Origin: Pseudoclavibacter chungangensis
Lineage (GTDB): Bacteria; Actinomycetota; Actinomycetes; Actinomycetales; Microbacteriaceae
Reading direction: 5' to 3'
Assembly: GCF_013410545.1 (NCBI RefSeq)
Contig: NZ_JACCFV010000001.1
Span: forward strand, 2,418,001-2,482,000
DNA length: 64,000 bases
Shown: positions 15,883-25,227 of the stretch, one piece after another
How positions within the stretch are numbered: the stretch's first letter is position 1
Layout of the letters: every line of letters starts with the position of its first letter
Program-made: the position numbers and the translations under genes
Notes under the pieces: generated by a model
Seen by the model: the letters and a program-made list of their open reading frames with translations, nothing else
The model's database searches: none
Told to the model about the DNA's origin: nothing

Positions 15883-16509
15883 TCAGGCGTTGTCGGCGTT
15901 GCCCAGTCTGCCAGCAGGCGGCGGTTCCGTGTCGTTCCATGCCGCGGATCCCGGCGGCTCGTCGTCCGGGATGTCCTCGAAGAGGCCGAGTGGCGGCGTG
16001 ACGGTCACCGTGCCCGCATCGAGGTCGACGCTCGGCACGATCGCCGACACGAAGGGGACGAACACGTCACCGTGGTCCGTCGTCACGACGATGAGGTCCT
16101 GGGCCGGGAGGTGGTCGATCCGCTTGACCGTGCCGAGCCGGACGCCGTCGCGCTCGACCGCGAGTCCCGCGAGCTGGTGGTCGTACCACGTGTCGGGTTC
16201 GAGCTCCTCGGCGTCGTCCTGGTCGACCCAGAGGATCGCACGCACGAGCGACTCGGCCGCGCTCCGGTCGGTGACGCCCTCGAAGAAGCCGACCGGCTGG
16301 CCGTTGTACCAGCGCAGTTCCGCGAAGCGGATGGTCTTGCCGTGCCAGGGGCTGTCGGCGGGCACCTGCAGCGAGAACGTGGCACCCGGGACGAAGCGTC
16401 GTTCCGGTTCGTCGGTGAACAGTTCGAGCTTGAGTGCGCCCTTGAGTCCGTGCGCCTTGGTGAGGCGCCCGACGCGGAGCTGGGTGATTCCCGCCTTCTT
16501 GGCCGACAC
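15883..16509 (-). CDS. rimM: 16S rRNA-processing protein RimM
   Basis: A 208-aa maturation factor for the 30S head that binds S19. The N-terminal RimM domain (LRVGRLTKAHGLKGALKLEL, about 13-32) and the C-terminal PRC-barrel (WYDHQLAGLAVERDGVRLG to VFVPFVSAIVP) are both present. The last 45 residues are an acidic/Pro-rich extension. GTG at 16509 begins two bases after the KH-gene stop, so translation is probably coupled; there is no clear Shine-Dalgarno. Confidence 0.93.
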   Translation of the reverse strand: MSAKKAGITQLRVGRLTKAHGLKGALKLELFTDEPERRFVPGATFSLQVPADSPWHGKTIRFAELRWYNGQPVGFFEGVTDRSAAESLVRAILWVDQDDAEELEPDTWYDHQLAGLAVERDGVRLGTVKRIDHLPAQDLIVVTTDHGDVFVPFVSAIVPSVDLDAGTVTVTPPLGLFEDIPDDEPPGSAAWNDTEPPPAGRLGNADNA

Positions 16510-16511
16510 CG

Positions 16512-16742
16512 TCAGTCGTCGACCACGTCGACGCGGACGCGACGGCCGTCGGCGAGGGCCGCGACGACGGTGCGGAGTGCCTTCGCCGTGCGTCCCTGAC
16601 GTCCGATCACGCGGCCGAGGTCCTCGGGGTGCACGTGCACCTCGAGGACCTCGCCGCGCGAGGAGTCGCTGCGGTCCACGCGGACATCGTCGGGGTGATC
16701 GACGATCCCTCGCACGAGGTGGTCCAGCGCGGATGCGAGCAT
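16512..16742 (-). CDS. khpA: KH-domain RNA-binding protein (KhpA-like)
   Basis: A 76-aa single KH-domain protein. The KH signature with GxxG loop is VIGRQGRTAKALRTVVAA (about residues 45-62). In Gram-positive bacteria KhpA/YlqC works with KhpB in RNA binding linked to cell division and growth. It lies between rpsP and rimM with gaps of two bases on each side, the standard order, so it belongs to the ribosome-maturation operon. Confidence 0.93.
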   Translation of the reverse strand: MLASALDHLVRGIVDHPDDVRVDRSDSSRGEVLEVHVHPEDLGRVIGRQGRTAKALRTVVAALADGRRVRVDVVDD

Positions 16743-16744
16743 GG

Positions 16745-17164
16745 CTACGCCTCGACCTCGTCGGCGGGCGCCTCGGCGGCGGCCTCGTCGGTCGCGGGAG
16801 CCGGAGCCGGCTTCTCGCTCTTCGGGCGCAGGACGGGCTTCTTGCCGACCTCGGCCTCGAACGTGGCCTTCGCCTCGGGGGCCTTGACCTGGTTCTCGGT
16901 CGAGCCCTCACCCGTGAAGGTGCCCCAGTCGCCCGTGAGCTTGAGGAGCGCGAGGACGGCCTCGCTCGGCTGTGCACCGACGCCGAGCCAGTACTGCGCG
17001 CGCTCGGAGTCGACCTCGATGAACGAGGGGTGCTCGGTGGGGTGGTACTTGCCGATCTCCTCGATGACGCGGCCGTCGCGCTTGGTGCGCGAGTCGGCGA
17101 CGACGATGCGGTAGAACGGGGCCCGGATCTTGCCCAGGCGCTTCAGACGGATCTTGACAGACAC
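16745..17164 (-). CDS. rpsP: 30S ribosomal protein S16
   Basis: A 139-aa ribosomal protein S16. The conserved first 80 residues read [20 protein letters not shown], then [13 protein letters not shown] and [16 protein letters not shown] charged Ala/Pro/Glu tail extends it, as is common in actinobacteria. GTG at 17164 follows GGAG closely. It heads the rpsP-khpA-rimM unit. The 270 bp upstream (17165-17435) should contain its promoter, but no convincing -35/-10 pair was found there. Confidence 0.95.
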   Translation of the reverse strand: MSVKIRLKRLGKIRAPFYRIVVADSRTKRDGRVIEEIGKYHPTEHPSFIEVDSERAQYWLGVGAQPSEAVLALLKLTGDWGTFTGEGSTENQVKAPEAKATFEAEVGKKPVLRPKSEKPAPAPATDEAAAEAPADEVEA

Positions 17165-17435
17165 GTGTCTCCAGTCGGGTTGAAAAGAAATTCTGAACGG
17201 CGGTCGAGTGCGTGGGGCACTCCCGACCTGAGCTCGATGGACGTCGTGCGCGCTGGATAGAGGGTCGAGCGGCACAGACGCAAGCTCTCATTCTGCCAGA
17301 TCCTGGCTCGACGCGCCAACGGAGTGCGCGCCGGGCCGACGACGCCGACGTCCGGGACGGCCGGATGCGGGTGGCGTGGCACCCGCGCGCCGGTGGGGAC
17401 GCGGCGTCACGTCGAACGTGCGCCGTACGAACGAC

Positions 17436-17466
17436 CGACGGCGGCACCCGGTGGGTGCCGCCGTCG
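17436..17466 (-). terminator. Terminator hairpin after the 71-aa membrane protein
   Basis: A 14-bp perfect stem (CGACGGCGGCACCC at 17436-17449 paired with 17453-17466) with loop GGT lies 25 bp past the stop of the small membrane gene. No U-run. Confidence 0.7.
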
Positions 17467-17491
17467 ACTCGGCCGCGTGCGGCGCGCGGAC

Positions 17492-17707
17492 TCAGTTGAG
17501 CGAGTCGTTCTCGCTCGTGCTCGCGTCGGTGTCGGGCGTCGCGTCGGTGGCCGCGCCGTCGTTCGCGGGCTTCTTGCGGCGGAGGAAGAGGAGCGCGGCG
17601 CCGCCGAGGACGACGAGCACGATGGCGCCGATGACGAAGGGCCACGGGTTGAACTGACCGCCGGTCGTCGCGAGGACGTCGGCGAGGGCGATGAGTGAAA
17701 GCTGCAC
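17492..17707 (-). CDS. Small single-pass membrane protein
   Basis: A 71-aa protein with one transmembrane helix (WPFVIGAIVLVVLGGAALLF, about residues 20-39). A basic stop-transfer RRKK follows, then an Asp/Thr/Ala-rich acidic tail. GTG at 17707 is chosen because AAGGAG lies five bases upstream; the longer frame adds residues with no hydrophobic character. The function is unknown. It is divergent from the YbdK-type ligase gene and followed by its own terminator. Confidence 0.65.
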   Translation of the reverse strand: MQLSLIALADVLATTGGQFNPWPFVIGAIVLVVLGGAALLFLRRKKPANDGAATDATPDTDASTSENDSLN

Positions 17708-17832
17708 GGGTGCTCCTTGGGCGTCTGGTTCCCGCGACCGTCCGCTCGTGGCGGCGCCGCGGGCTGCTCGCCACGATTGTGGCGTGCCCGCGTGCATGAG
17801 GCAAGCCGCGCGGCCGACGGCGCGCCAGACCG

Positions 17833-17838
17833 TACGCT
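17833..17838 (+). promoter_or_regulatory. Leaderless -10 box of the YbdK-type ligase gene
   Basis: TACGCT followed by exactly six bases and then the ATG at 17845. Confidence 0.6.
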
Positions 17839-17844
17839 TGCCCC

Positions 17845-18948
17845 ATGGACTTCGCGCGCTCCCGCCGATCGACGCTCGGCGTGGAATGGGAACTCTGTCT
17901 GGTCGACCCGGACACTCGGGAGCTCGCGCCCGCCGGACTCGCGATCGTGGAACAGGCCTCGAACCCGCATGTCGTGGGCGAGTTCATGCGCAACACGATC
18001 GAACTCGTGACGGGTGTGCACGAGACGGTTCCGAGCGCGGTCGCCGAGCTGCGCCGCCTGCGCGACGCGATCCTCCCCATCGCCCGCGCGGAGGGCGTCG
18101 TGCCCATCGGCCCCGGCACCCACCCCTTCTCACCGTGGCGCGCGCAGGAGCTGTGCCCGTCGCCCCGGTACGCGGAGGTCGCCGAGCGCTCGGGCGATTG
18201 GGGGCGGCAGCTCGCGATCTGGGGGGTTCACGCACACGTCGGTGTGGAGCGGGCCGACAAGGTCGTGCCGATCATGCACGGCGTGCTCGCCGCGTATCCC
18301 CTCATCCACGCGATCGCGGCGTCGAGTCCGTACTGGGAGGGCCACGACACGCGCTTCGCCTCGCACCGGGCGATGCTGTTCCAACAGCTCCCGACGGGCG
18401 GACTGCCACCCGAGCTCGACGACTGGTCGACCTACGAGCGTGTGGCCGCGGACTACCTGCACACGGGCATCGTCGATCAGCTCAACGAGCTGCGCTGGGA
18501 CGTCCGCCCCGCACCGAACCTCGGCACCGTCGAGATCCGGATCGCCGACGGCGCAACGCGCCTCGACGATCTCGGGGCGGTCGTCGCGCTGTGCCAGGTG
18601 ATCGCCGAGGCGACCTCGCGTCGGCTCGATGCCGGGCTCGGAGCGGGACGCCTGCCGAGCTGGTACGTGCGCGAGAACAAGTGGCGTGCCTCCCGCTACG
18701 GGCTCGAGGCGATCATCATCGAGAACGAGGCGGGCGACGAGCGTCTCGTGACGGACGTCCTCGCCGACCGGCTCGTCGAGTGGGCGCCCATCGCCGAGGA
18801 ACTCGGCTGCGCGGCCGAGCTGGCGTCGATCGCGGCGCTCGTCGAGCGCAGCTCGAGCGCCGACCGGCAGCGCGCCGCGGCGTCGCGATCGAACGGCGAT
18901 CTGCGCGCCGTCGTCGACCACCTCGCGGAGGAGGTCCACCTGGGCTGA
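17845..18948 (+). CDS. ybdK: YbdK family carboxylate-amine (glutamate-cysteine) ligase
   Basis: A 367-aa enzyme of the GCS2/YbdK family, ATP-dependent ligases that join glutamate to cysteine or another amine. Conserved blocks include GVEWELCLVDPDTREL (about 12-27), GPGTHPFSPWRAQ (about 91), GVHAHVGVERADKV (about 130), PYWEGHDTRFASHRAM and ENKWRASRYGLEA near residue 275. Actinobacteria use mycothiol rather than glutathione, so the real product is uncertain. It converges on the sugar ABC transporter operon, with a bidirectional terminator between. Confidence 0.88.
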   Translation: MDFARSRRSTLGVEWELCLVDPDTRELAPAGLAIVEQASNPHVVGEFMRNTIELVTGVHETVPSAVAELRRLRDAILPIARAEGVVPIGPGTHPFSPWRAQELCPSPRYAEVAERSGDWGRQLAIWGVHAHVGVERADKVVPIMHGVLAAYPLIHAIAASSPYWEGHDTRFASHRAMLFQQLPTGGLPPELDDWSTYERVAADYLHTGIVDQLNELRWDVRPAPNLGTVEIRIADGATRLDDLGAVVALCQVIAEATSRRLDAGLGAGRLPSWYVRENKWRASRYGLEAIIIENEAGDERLVTDVLADRLVEWAPIAEELGCAAELASIAALVERSSSADRQRAAASRSNGDLRAVVDHLAEEVHLG

Positions 18949-19006
18949 CCGGGGCGAGCACGCGACGACAGCGCGCGACGAGAAGGCGCGACGACAAGGC
19001 GCAGCG

Positions 19007-19065
19007 AAAAAAAGCCGGGTTGTTGCTACCGGGCCCCGGGCCCGGTAGCAACAACCCGGCTTTTT
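19007..19065. terminator. Bidirectional terminator palindrome, copy 2
   Basis: The same 22-bp stem as at 9204 (arms 19014-19035 and 19039-19060), here with loop CCG. Seven A on the left and five T on the right extend it, making a classical two-way intrinsic terminator between the convergent ybdK and ABC ATPase genes. Confidence 0.92.
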
Positions 19066-19121
19066 CTAACTTTCTTTCGTGCGTTCTCGTCGAGGCGGGT
19101 GCCGTGGGGTCTGCGCGGCGG

Positions 19122-20069
19122 TCAGCGCTTCTTCCCGCGCCCCCGCTCGTCCTCGGGACGGGGCAGCCCCACCGCCTCCGTGATGGGCGGCCCCGTGAAG
19201 TCGTCGGGCGTGTCGATCGACCCCTCGATGTCGGTGATCTGCTCGATCACCTCCGTGTTCCCGCTCTCGGCCGCGAGCTCGTGCGCGAGCTCCTCGAGCT
19301 CCGCCCCACCGGCCATGAGCCCCGTCAGCTCGGTGAGCGCGACCTCGTCCTTCGCGTAGTAGCCGATCGACTTACCGCGCTTCAGGATGAGGAAGCGATC
19401 GCCCACCGGATACGCGTGGTGCGGGTTGTGCGTGATGAAGATGACGCCGAGTCCGCGATCGCGCGCGCGCAGGATGTACTTGAGCACGACGCCCGACTGC
19501 TTGACGCCGAGCGCGGCGGTCGGCTCGTCGAGGATGAGCGCCTTCGCGCCGAAGTACACGGCCCGCGCGATCGCGACGCACTGCCGCTCACCGCCCGAGA
19601 GCGTCCCGATCGGCTGCTCGACGTCGCGCAGGTCGATGCCCATGTCGAGCAGCTCCTGCTTCGTGATCGCCTTCATCTCGGAGACCCGCAGCATGCCCCA
19701 CGAGTTGCGCAGCTCGGAGCCGAGGAAGAAGTTGCGCCAGATGGGCATGAGGCTCACGACCGCGAGGTCCTGGTACACGGCCGCGATGCCGAGGTCGAGC
19801 GCCTGCCGCGGCGACGAGAGCGTCGTCGCCTCGCCGTTGATGAGCAGCTCGCCCGCGTCGTGCTTGTGGAGCCCGGCGATGATCTTGATGAGCGTCGATT
19901 TGCCGGCCCCGTTGTCGCCGAGCACGCACGTGACCCGGCCGGGGTCGACGTCCATCGTGACGTCGCTCAGCGCGATGATGTTGCCGTAGTGCTTGCCCAC
20001 GTCACGGAGTGCGATGAGGGAGCCGGCACCCTTCGCGGGGGCCGGGGCGGTGGTCGCCGCGTCGGTCAT
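19122..20069 (-). CDS. Sugar ABC transporter ATP-binding protein (FrcA type)
   Basis: A 315-aa ATPase with one ABC domain, matching the single-domain fructose/ribose-type (FrcA) importers. Walker [12 protein letters not shown] (about 50), Q-loop VYQDLAVV, signature [14 protein letters not shown] (about 155), Walker [11 protein letters not shown] and the diagnostic [15 protein letters not shown] are all intact. About 70 C-terminal acidic residues exceed the usual length. ATG at 20069 overlaps the permease stop as ATGA. It energises the permease 20066-21115 with the binding protein 21181-22173. Confidence 0.92.
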   Translation of the reverse strand: MTDAATTAPAPAKGAGSLIALRDVGKHYGNIIALSDVTMDVDPGRVTCVLGDNGAGKSTLIKIIAGLHKHDAGELLINGEATTLSSPRQALDLGIAAVYQDLAVVSLMPIWRNFFLGSELRNSWGMLRVSEMKAITKQELLDMGIDLRDVEQPIGTLSGGERQCVAIARAVYFGAKALILDEPTAALGVKQSGVVLKYILRARDRGLGVIFITHNPHHAYPVGDRFLILKRGKSIGYYAKDEVALTELTGLMAGGAELEELAHELAAESGNTEVIEQITDIEGSIDTPDDFTGPPITEAVGLPRPEDERGRGKKR

Positions 20070-21115
20070 GACTTCTTCTCCGCTCGGTTCTTGACGACGA
20101 GGTTGATGATCGTGGCGATGAGCAGCATGAGGCCGAGGAAGAACTTGAACCAGTCCGGGTTCCACTGGGCGTACACGATGCCCTTGTTCGCCATGCCGAA
20201 GATGAACGCGCCGATGGCGCCGCCGATCGCCGAGCCGTAGCCACCCGTGAGAAGGCAGCCGCCGATGACCGCCGCGATGATGTAGAGGAACTCGTTGCCG
20301 ACCCCCTCACCGGACTGCACGACCTTGTAGGCGAACAGGTTGTGCATGCCCGCGACCCAGGCGCAGAACCCGACACCCATGAACAGGCCGATCTTCGTCG
20401 CGGCGACGGGCACACCGACCGCACGTGCCGCGTTCGCGTCGCCGCCGACCGCGAAGATCCAGTTGCCGATGCGCGTGCGCAGGAGGATCCAGCTCGCGAC
20501 CGCGACGAGGGCGATCCAGATGAAGACGGTGATCGAGACGTTGATCCCGAAGATCGGCACGGACGACGCGAACACCGCGGCGGCCGAGTCGAAACCGTCC
20601 ATGTCGGCGATCGGCGGCGACGAGACGTTGCCACCGATGAGGCGGGTCAGGGCGAGGTTGAGGCCCGTGAGCATGAGGAACGTCGCGAGCGTCACGATGA
20701 AGCTCGGCAGCTTCGTGCGCATGAGGATCCAGCCGTTCACGAAGCCGACGCCGAGCGAGAGCACGAGGGCCATGAGGACGCCGACCCACACGTTCGTCGA
20801 GAGGGACCAGCTGAACAGCGAGGCCATGAGCGCCGAGGAGATGACCCCGACCCCGGCGGAGAGGTCGAACTCGCCGCCGATCATGAGGAGCGAGACCCCG
20901 ACGGCCATGATGCCGATCGTCGAGGCGCCGTAGAGGACGGTCGCGATGGAGGCCGGTTGCGTGAAGACGGGGTTCGCGACGATCGCGAAGAACACGAACA
21001 GCACGACGGCGCCGACGACGGCACCGAGTTCCGGCCGTGCGAGGAGCTTGCGGAGCGCGCTCGTGCGCGCGAGACGTTCGTCGGTCTGGGCCGACGGTGT
21101 GGAGAGGGCGGTCAT
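20066..21115 (-). CDS. Sugar ABC transporter permease (FrcC/RbsC type)
   Basis: A 349-aa permease with 8-10 transmembrane helices, of the RbsC/FrcC branch of the BPD_transp_2 family. Family landmarks include [28 protein letters not shown] (seen around residues 85-112) and [23 protein letters not shown] near 275. It lies in an operon with its binding protein upstream (a hairpin in the 65-bp gap) and its ATPase downstream (4-bp overlap). Confidence 0.93.
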   Translation of the reverse strand: MTALSTPSAQTDERLARTSALRKLLARPELGAVVGAVVLFVFFAIVANPVFTQPASIATVLYGASTIGIMAVGVSLLMIGGEFDLSAGVGVISSALMASLFSWSLSTNVWVGVLMALVLSLGVGFVNGWILMRTKLPSFIVTLATFLMLTGLNLALTRLIGGNVSSPPIADMDGFDSAAAVFASSVPIFGINVSITVFIWIALVAVASWILLRTRIGNWIFAVGGDANAARAVGVPVAATKIGLFMGVGFCAWVAGMHNLFAYKVVQSGEGVGNEFLYIIAAVIGGCLLTGGYGSAIGGAIGAFIFGMANKGIVYAQWNPDWFKFFLGLMLLIATIINLVVKNRAEKKS

Positions 21116-21139
21116 CGAGGAGTCCTTTCGCTCGCTGCG

Positions 21140-21168
21140 CGGGGGACCGGGGATGCCCCGGTCCCCCG
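21140..21168 (-). terminator. Hairpin between binding protein and permease genes
   Basis: A perfect 13-bp stem CGGGGGACCGGGG/CCCCGGTCCCCCG with loop ATG lies 12 bp after the binding-protein stop. Such intercistronic hairpins stabilise the first message and reduce expression of the membrane parts, which fits an importer needing excess binding protein. Confidence 0.8.
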
Positions 21169-21180
21169 TGTGCGGGGTCG

Positions 21181-22173
21181 CTAGCGCTTGCCCTCTTGCG
21201 CGTACTCGAGCACGGCGTCGACGTTCGACGTGTCGACGATCGCGGGGCCCGTGAGGACGGGCTCACCGCCGCCGATCACGAAGCCGCCGGTGTTGTTCAG
21301 CACGAGCGCCTCGACCGCGAGGTAGCCCTGCAGGTAGGGCTGCTGGTCGACGCCGAACAGGATGCCGCCGTCCTTGATCTGCTGCGCGACGTCGGCGTTG
21401 AGGTCGAACGAGCCCACCTTGATGTCACTGCCGGCCTTCGTCGCCGCCTGCTGGATGGTCAGGGCGAACGGCGCACCGAGGCCGATGATGATGTCGGCCG
21501 AGGTGGACGCCTGGAGGCTCGCGGTGACGGTCGACTCGACCTGGGTCATGTCCTGCCCGTTGACGTAGAGGATCTCCGTACCGGGGATGATGCTCTTGAT
21601 GCCCGCGCAGCGGGCCTCGAGCCCCACGTGCCCCTGCTCCTGGATGACGCAGATCGGGTGCTGGTAGCCGTCCTTCTGGAGGTACTCGCCGAGCGCGATG
21701 CCCGCCTTCTCCTCGTTCTGGCCGAAGTGGGCGAGAATGCCCATGTCCTTCCAGCGGTCCTCACCCGCATTGATCGACACGACGGGGATGTCGGCGGCGA
21801 CGGCGGCCTCGACGGAGCTCTGCATCGCGTCCGGCTTCGCGAGGCTGACGGCGATGCCGTCGACGCCCTGGTCGACGTACTGCTGCACGAGCTGGGACTG
21901 GCGCGAGCCGTCGGGGTCGCTCGCGTACTGGAGGTCGACGCCGTAGGCGGCCGCGGCGTCCTCGGCCCCCTTGCGCACGATGTCCCAGAACGTGTCGCCG
22001 GGTGCGGCGTGCGTGACGAGGGCGATCGTGAGTCCGGAATCGACGCCGGGGACGGTACCGCCGCCGTCGCCGCTCTGCTCCTGGGCCCCACCCTGGTTCG
22101 AGCACGCGGCGAGCGACCCGACGACGAGTGCCGTGGTGCCGAGGCCGATGAGCAGCTTGGTGAACTTCTTCAT
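21181..22173 (-). CDS. Sugar ABC transporter substrate-binding lipoprotein
   Basis: A 330-aa periplasmic-binding-protein-like lipoprotein of the ribose/galactose type (Peripla_BP_4). The N-terminus MKKFTKLLIGLGTTALVVGS leads to the lipobox LAACSNQ (Cys about 24). Conserved sugar-binding features follow: THAAPGDTFWDIVRKGAEDA, VDGIAVSLAKPDAM, VVSINAGEDR and the late GGILFGVDQQPYLQGYLAV. The ligand is probably a pentose, hexose or polyol; fructose is possible given the FrcA-like ATPase. ATG at 22173 has AAGGAG six bases upstream. First gene of the operon. Confidence 0.92.
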   Translation of the reverse strand: MKKFTKLLIGLGTTALVVGSLAACSNQGGAQEQSGDGGGTVPGVDSGLTIALVTHAAPGDTFWDIVRKGAEDAAAAYGVDLQYASDPDGSRQSQLVQQYVDQGVDGIAVSLAKPDAMQSSVEAAVAADIPVVSINAGEDRWKDMGILAHFGQNEEKAGIALGEYLQKDGYQHPICVIQEQGHVGLEARCAGIKSIIPGTEILYVNGQDMTQVESTVTASLQASTSADIIIGLGAPFALTIQQAATKAGSDIKVGSFDLNADVAQQIKDGGILFGVDQQPYLQGYLAVEALVLNNTGGFVIGGGEPVLTGPAIVDTSNVDAVLEYAQEGKR

Positions 22174-22334
22174 GGAATGCTCCTTCACGTTCCATCACGA
22201 TCCCGACCCGCATGGTCGACGATCGACCCCGATCCGAGCCGCTCCCCCGGCAACCTCGCCGGACGCGGTCTCCGCGTCGCCGGAGCGACGACCTCGAGCG
22301 CATCACCCTCGATGCAGCGTCTCGGTTCAGAGAA

Positions 22335-22378
22335 TGACCGAACATTAGCACAACTCAGAGATTTTCATCAAACGGTCA
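22335..22378 (-). promoter_or_regulatory. Sigma-70-type promoter of the sugar operon, flanked by inverted TGACCG
   Basis: On the minus strand TTGATG (22366-22371) and TAATGT (22342-22347) are separated by 18 bases, a good vegetative promoter in an otherwise GC-rich region. TGACCG at 22335-22340 and its inverse CGGTCA at 22373-22378 flank the whole promoter and could be half-sites for a repressor. The adjacent LacI-type gene is the obvious candidate, by inference. Confidence 0.6.
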
Positions 22379-22436
22379 GCGTGTTCGAATGGTGGGACAC
22401 CTGTGTGCACCCTCGGTCCGAGCGCGACGGGCTCGG

Positions 22437-23537
22437 TCAGTCCGCGCGCGACGCGGCTGGAGGCGTGTCCGGGGCGTCGCGTGGCGCCTCCCGGCCCGAC
22501 CCGCTCGACCGGCGGACGACGAGACGCGGACGCAGGAGCCGCTCCCCTGGGCGGAACGGCTCCTCCAGGAGCGCTCGCGCGGCGAGTACGCCGACGCTCT
22601 CGCTGTCGACGCGGACGGTCGTGAGCGAGATCGGTCCGAGGCCCGCGAGATACGTGTCGTCGTAGCCGACGACCGCGAGGTCGTCCGGGACCGACCGCCC
22701 CGCGTCCGCCGCCGCCGTCACGGCGCCCACGGCCGCGAGGTCGTTGCCCGCGCACAGCGCCGTGATGTCGTCGCGCTCCGCGAGCGCCGCGGCGGCGGCC
22801 GCCGCGCCACCCCGCTCGGTCAGGTCGGACGCGACGACGATCGGGTCGAGGCCGTGCCGCCGGACGGCGGCCTCGTACGCCCGCGCCCGCGCCTCCGCGA
22901 CGCTCCCGCCGAGGCCCCCGAGGTGGGCGATGGCCCGGTGGCCCCGCGCCACGAGGTGATCGACGACGAGTCCCATCCCGACGCCCTCGTCGCCCCGCAG
23001 CACGAGGGCGCCGGGGAGTTCGTCGGGGATCGAGCTCGCGAAGACGACGTCACCGCCCGCCCCCTCGAGCAGCGGGTGGTGCAGGCCGGGTGCGGATCCG
23101 ACGACGATCACGCCGCTCGGTCGCAGATCGGCGAAGGTGTCGAGCATGCGCGTGTCCGGCACGTACTCGCCGCGCGCGTCGAGGATGCGTGCGCTCGTGA
23201 CGAGCCCGACCCGGCCGTGCGCCGCGAGCTCACGCCGCGCCGCCTCCACGATGTCGACGAAGACGGGATTGTGGAGGTCGGCGACGAGGATGCCGACGAA
23301 GTCACCCCGGGCTGCCTTGAGCGCCCCGGCGACGAGGTTCGGACGGTACCCGAGTCGCTGCGCGGCGTCGGTGATGCGCTGCAGCCGCTCGTCGCTCACG
23401 CGCTCGGGCTCACGGAACGCGAGCGACACGAGGGACTTCGAGACCCCGGCGGCGCCCGCGACGTCGCGCAGCGTCGGCCGACGCTCGCTCGCCTCGTGTG
23501 CCGATCCGCCGAATCGGTGCTCGTCCTGGCCGGTCAT
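22437..23537 (-). CDS. LacI family transcriptional regulator
   Basis: A 366-aa regulator. The LacI helix-turn-helix is TLRDVAGAAGVSKSLVSLAF (about residues 22-41), followed by the hinge region RITDAAQRLGYRPNLVAGAL and a periplasmic-binding-like effector domain (GILVADLHNPVFVDIVE, VGYDDTYLAGLGPISLTTV). It lies 263 bp upstream of the sugar ABC operon on the same strand and 22 bp after ffh, so it may be cotranscribed with ffh. Likely target: the sugar transporter promoter. Confidence 0.9.
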   Translation of the reverse strand: MTGQDEHRFGGSAHEASERRPTLRDVAGAAGVSKSLVSLAFREPERVSDERLQRITDAAQRLGYRPNLVAGALKAARGDFVGILVADLHNPVFVDIVEAARRELAAHGRVGLVTSARILDARGEYVPDTRMLDTFADLRPSGVIVVGSAPGLHHPLLEGAGGDVVFASSIPDELPGALVLRGDEGVGMGLVVDHLVARGHRAIAHLGGLGGSVAEARARAYEAAVRRHGLDPIVVASDLTERGGAAAAAAALAERDDITALCAGNDLAAVGAVTAAADAGRSVPDDLAVVGYDDTYLAGLGPISLTTVRVDSESVGVLAARALLEEPFRPGERLLRPRLVVRRSSGSGREAPRDAPDTPPAASRAD

Positions 23538-23559
23538 GCGACCGGATCGCCCTCCGTGC

Positions 23560-25122
23560 TCAGCGACCGAGGAACTTCTGCAACTGGGCGAGCTCCTCCT
23601 CCGAGGGCTGCCCCGTACCCGTCCCGCCCGCAGCGGCACCGAACCCTGCCCCCGTGGGCGCCGAGGTCGACGTGGGCTGCTCGATCGCCTGGCGCGCGGC
23701 CTTCGCGGGGTTCCCCGAGCGCGCCTTGCCCTTCTGCTTGCCCTTGGCCGCCTTCGCGGCCTTCGCCCGGCCGTAGCCGCCGGGAACCGGCCCCATGCCG
23801 GGGATCTGCGGCGTTCCGCCGCGGGCGACGGTCTTCATCATCTTCGCCGCCTGGTCGAAGCGCTTGACGAGCTCGTTGACGTCGGTCACCGTGCGACCGC
23901 AACCGCGCGCGATGCGTGCGCGTCGCGAGCCGTTGAGGAGCTTCGGATTCTGCCGCTCGGCCGGCGTCATCGACTGGATGATCGCTTCGGTGCGGGCGAT
24001 CTCGCGCTCGTCGAAGTTGTCGAGCGCCTCCTTCATCTGCCCCATACCGGGCAGCATGCCCATCATCTTCTTGAGGTTGCCGGCCTTCCGCAGCTGCTGC
24101 ATCTGCTGCAGGAAGTCGTCGAGCGTGAACGCCTCGGTCGCGAGCTTCTCGGCGACCCTGCGTGCCTCGTCCTCGTCGAACGCGCGCTGCGCCTGCTCGA
24201 TGAGGGTGAGGATGTCACCCATGTCGAGGATGCGGCTCGCCATGCGATCGGGGTGGAAGACCTCGAAGTCGTCGAGCCCCTCACCCGTGGACGCGAACAT
24301 GATGGGCTTGCCCGTCACCTGTGCGACCGAGAGCGCCGCACCACCGCGCGCGTCGCCGTCGAGCTTCGACAGCACGACCCCCGTGAAGTCGACGCCCTCC
24401 TGGAACGCCTTCGCGGTCGCGACCGCGTCCTGACCGATCATCGCGTCGATGACGAACAGCACCTCGTCGGGGTTCGTCGCCTTGCGGATGTTCGACGCCT
24501 GCTTCATGAGCTCGGCGTCGACGCCGAGTCGGCCGGCCGTGTCGATGATGACGACGTCGTACTGCTTGTCGCGGGCGAACTTGACGGCGTCCTTCGCGAC
24601 GCGCACCGGGTCGCCGACACCGTTGCCGGGCTCGGGCGCGAACACGTGCGTGTCGGCCTGCTCGCCCACGACCTGCAACTGCTGCACGGCGTTCGGTCGC
24701 TGCAGGTCCGCGGCGACGAGGAGCGGCGCGTGGCGGTCGGCGCGCAGCTGCTTCGCGAGCTTGCCTGCGAGCGTCGTCTTGCCGGCGCCCTGGAGGCCCG
24801 CGAGCATGATCACGGTCGGTGGCTGCTTCGCGAACTCGATACGGCGCACCTGCCCGCCGAGGATGCGGATGAGCTCGTCATTGACGATCTGGACGACCTG
24901 CTGCGCCGGGTTGAGCGCGCGGTTCACCTCGTCGCCGAGGGCACGCTCGCGAACGTGCGCGGTGAAGTCCTTGACGACCGGCAGGGCCACATCGGCCTCG
25001 AGCAGTGCGCGACGGATCTCGCGCACCGTGCCGTCGACGTCCGAGGCGGTGAGCTTGCCCTTGGTGCGCAGGTTGGCGAGCGTCTCGGCGAGACGGTCGG
25101 AGAGGTTCCCGAAAATGGCCAT
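23560..25122 (-). CDS. ffh: Signal recognition particle protein Ffh
   Basis: A 520-aa GTPase that binds signal sequences with 4.5S RNA and delivers ribosomes to FtsY (36310-37185). It has an N domain (residues 1-90) and a G domain with GLQGAGKTTLAGKLA (G1, about 107), DTAGRLGVD, and TKLDGDARGG-type motif LSKLDGDARGGAAL. A Met-rich M domain follows (KKMMGMLPGMGQMKEAL, about 355), then a Lys/Ala/Gly-rich tail. ATG at 25122 starts the family homology; TAGGAT ten bases upstream is a likely -10 box. The 4.5S RNA gene was not found in the window. Confidence 0.96.
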   Translation of the reverse strand: MAIFGNLSDRLAETLANLRTKGKLTASDVDGTVREIRRALLEADVALPVVKDFTAHVRERALGDEVNRALNPAQQVVQIVNDELIRILGGQVRRIEFAKQPPTVIMLAGLQGAGKTTLAGKLAKQLRADRHAPLLVAADLQRPNAVQQLQVVGEQADTHVFAPEPGNGVGDPVRVAKDAVKFARDKQYDVVIIDTAGRLGVDAELMKQASNIRKATNPDEVLFVIDAMIGQDAVATAKAFQEGVDFTGVVLSKLDGDARGGAALSVAQVTGKPIMFASTGEGLDDFEVFHPDRMASRILDMGDILTLIEQAQRAFDEDEARRVAEKLATEAFTLDDFLQQMQQLRKAGNLKKMMGMLPGMGQMKEALDNFDEREIARTEAIIQSMTPAERQNPKLLNGSRRARIARGCGRTVTDVNELVKRFDQAAKMMKTVARGGTPQIPGMGPVPGGYGRAKAAKAAKGKQKGKARSGNPAKAARQAIEQPTSTSAPTGAGFGAAAGGTGTGQPSEEELAQLQKFLGR

Positions 25123-25179
25123 AGTGCCGCACATCCTACCGGGCGACGCGGCGCGACGGGCCCGTCGCCCGCCGCAACG

Positions 25180-25225
25180 CCCCGGTTGCGCGGGACGGCG
25201 CGCGCACCGTCCCCGCGCAACGGGG
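25180..25225 (-). terminator. Terminator of the MacB-type exporter operon
   Basis: A long GC hairpin with CCCCGGTTGCGCGGGACGG on one side and CCGTCCCCGCGCAACGGGG on the other, about 18 bp with one slipped base. It directly follows the permease stop at 25228 and precedes the ffh promoter. Confidence 0.7.
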
Positions 25226-25227
25226 TG

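Noticed and set aside
14636..17260. 874-codon plus-strand frame opposite rpsP-rimM-trmD
   Set aside because: Low-complexity charged translation; the minus strand carries conserved ribosomal genes.
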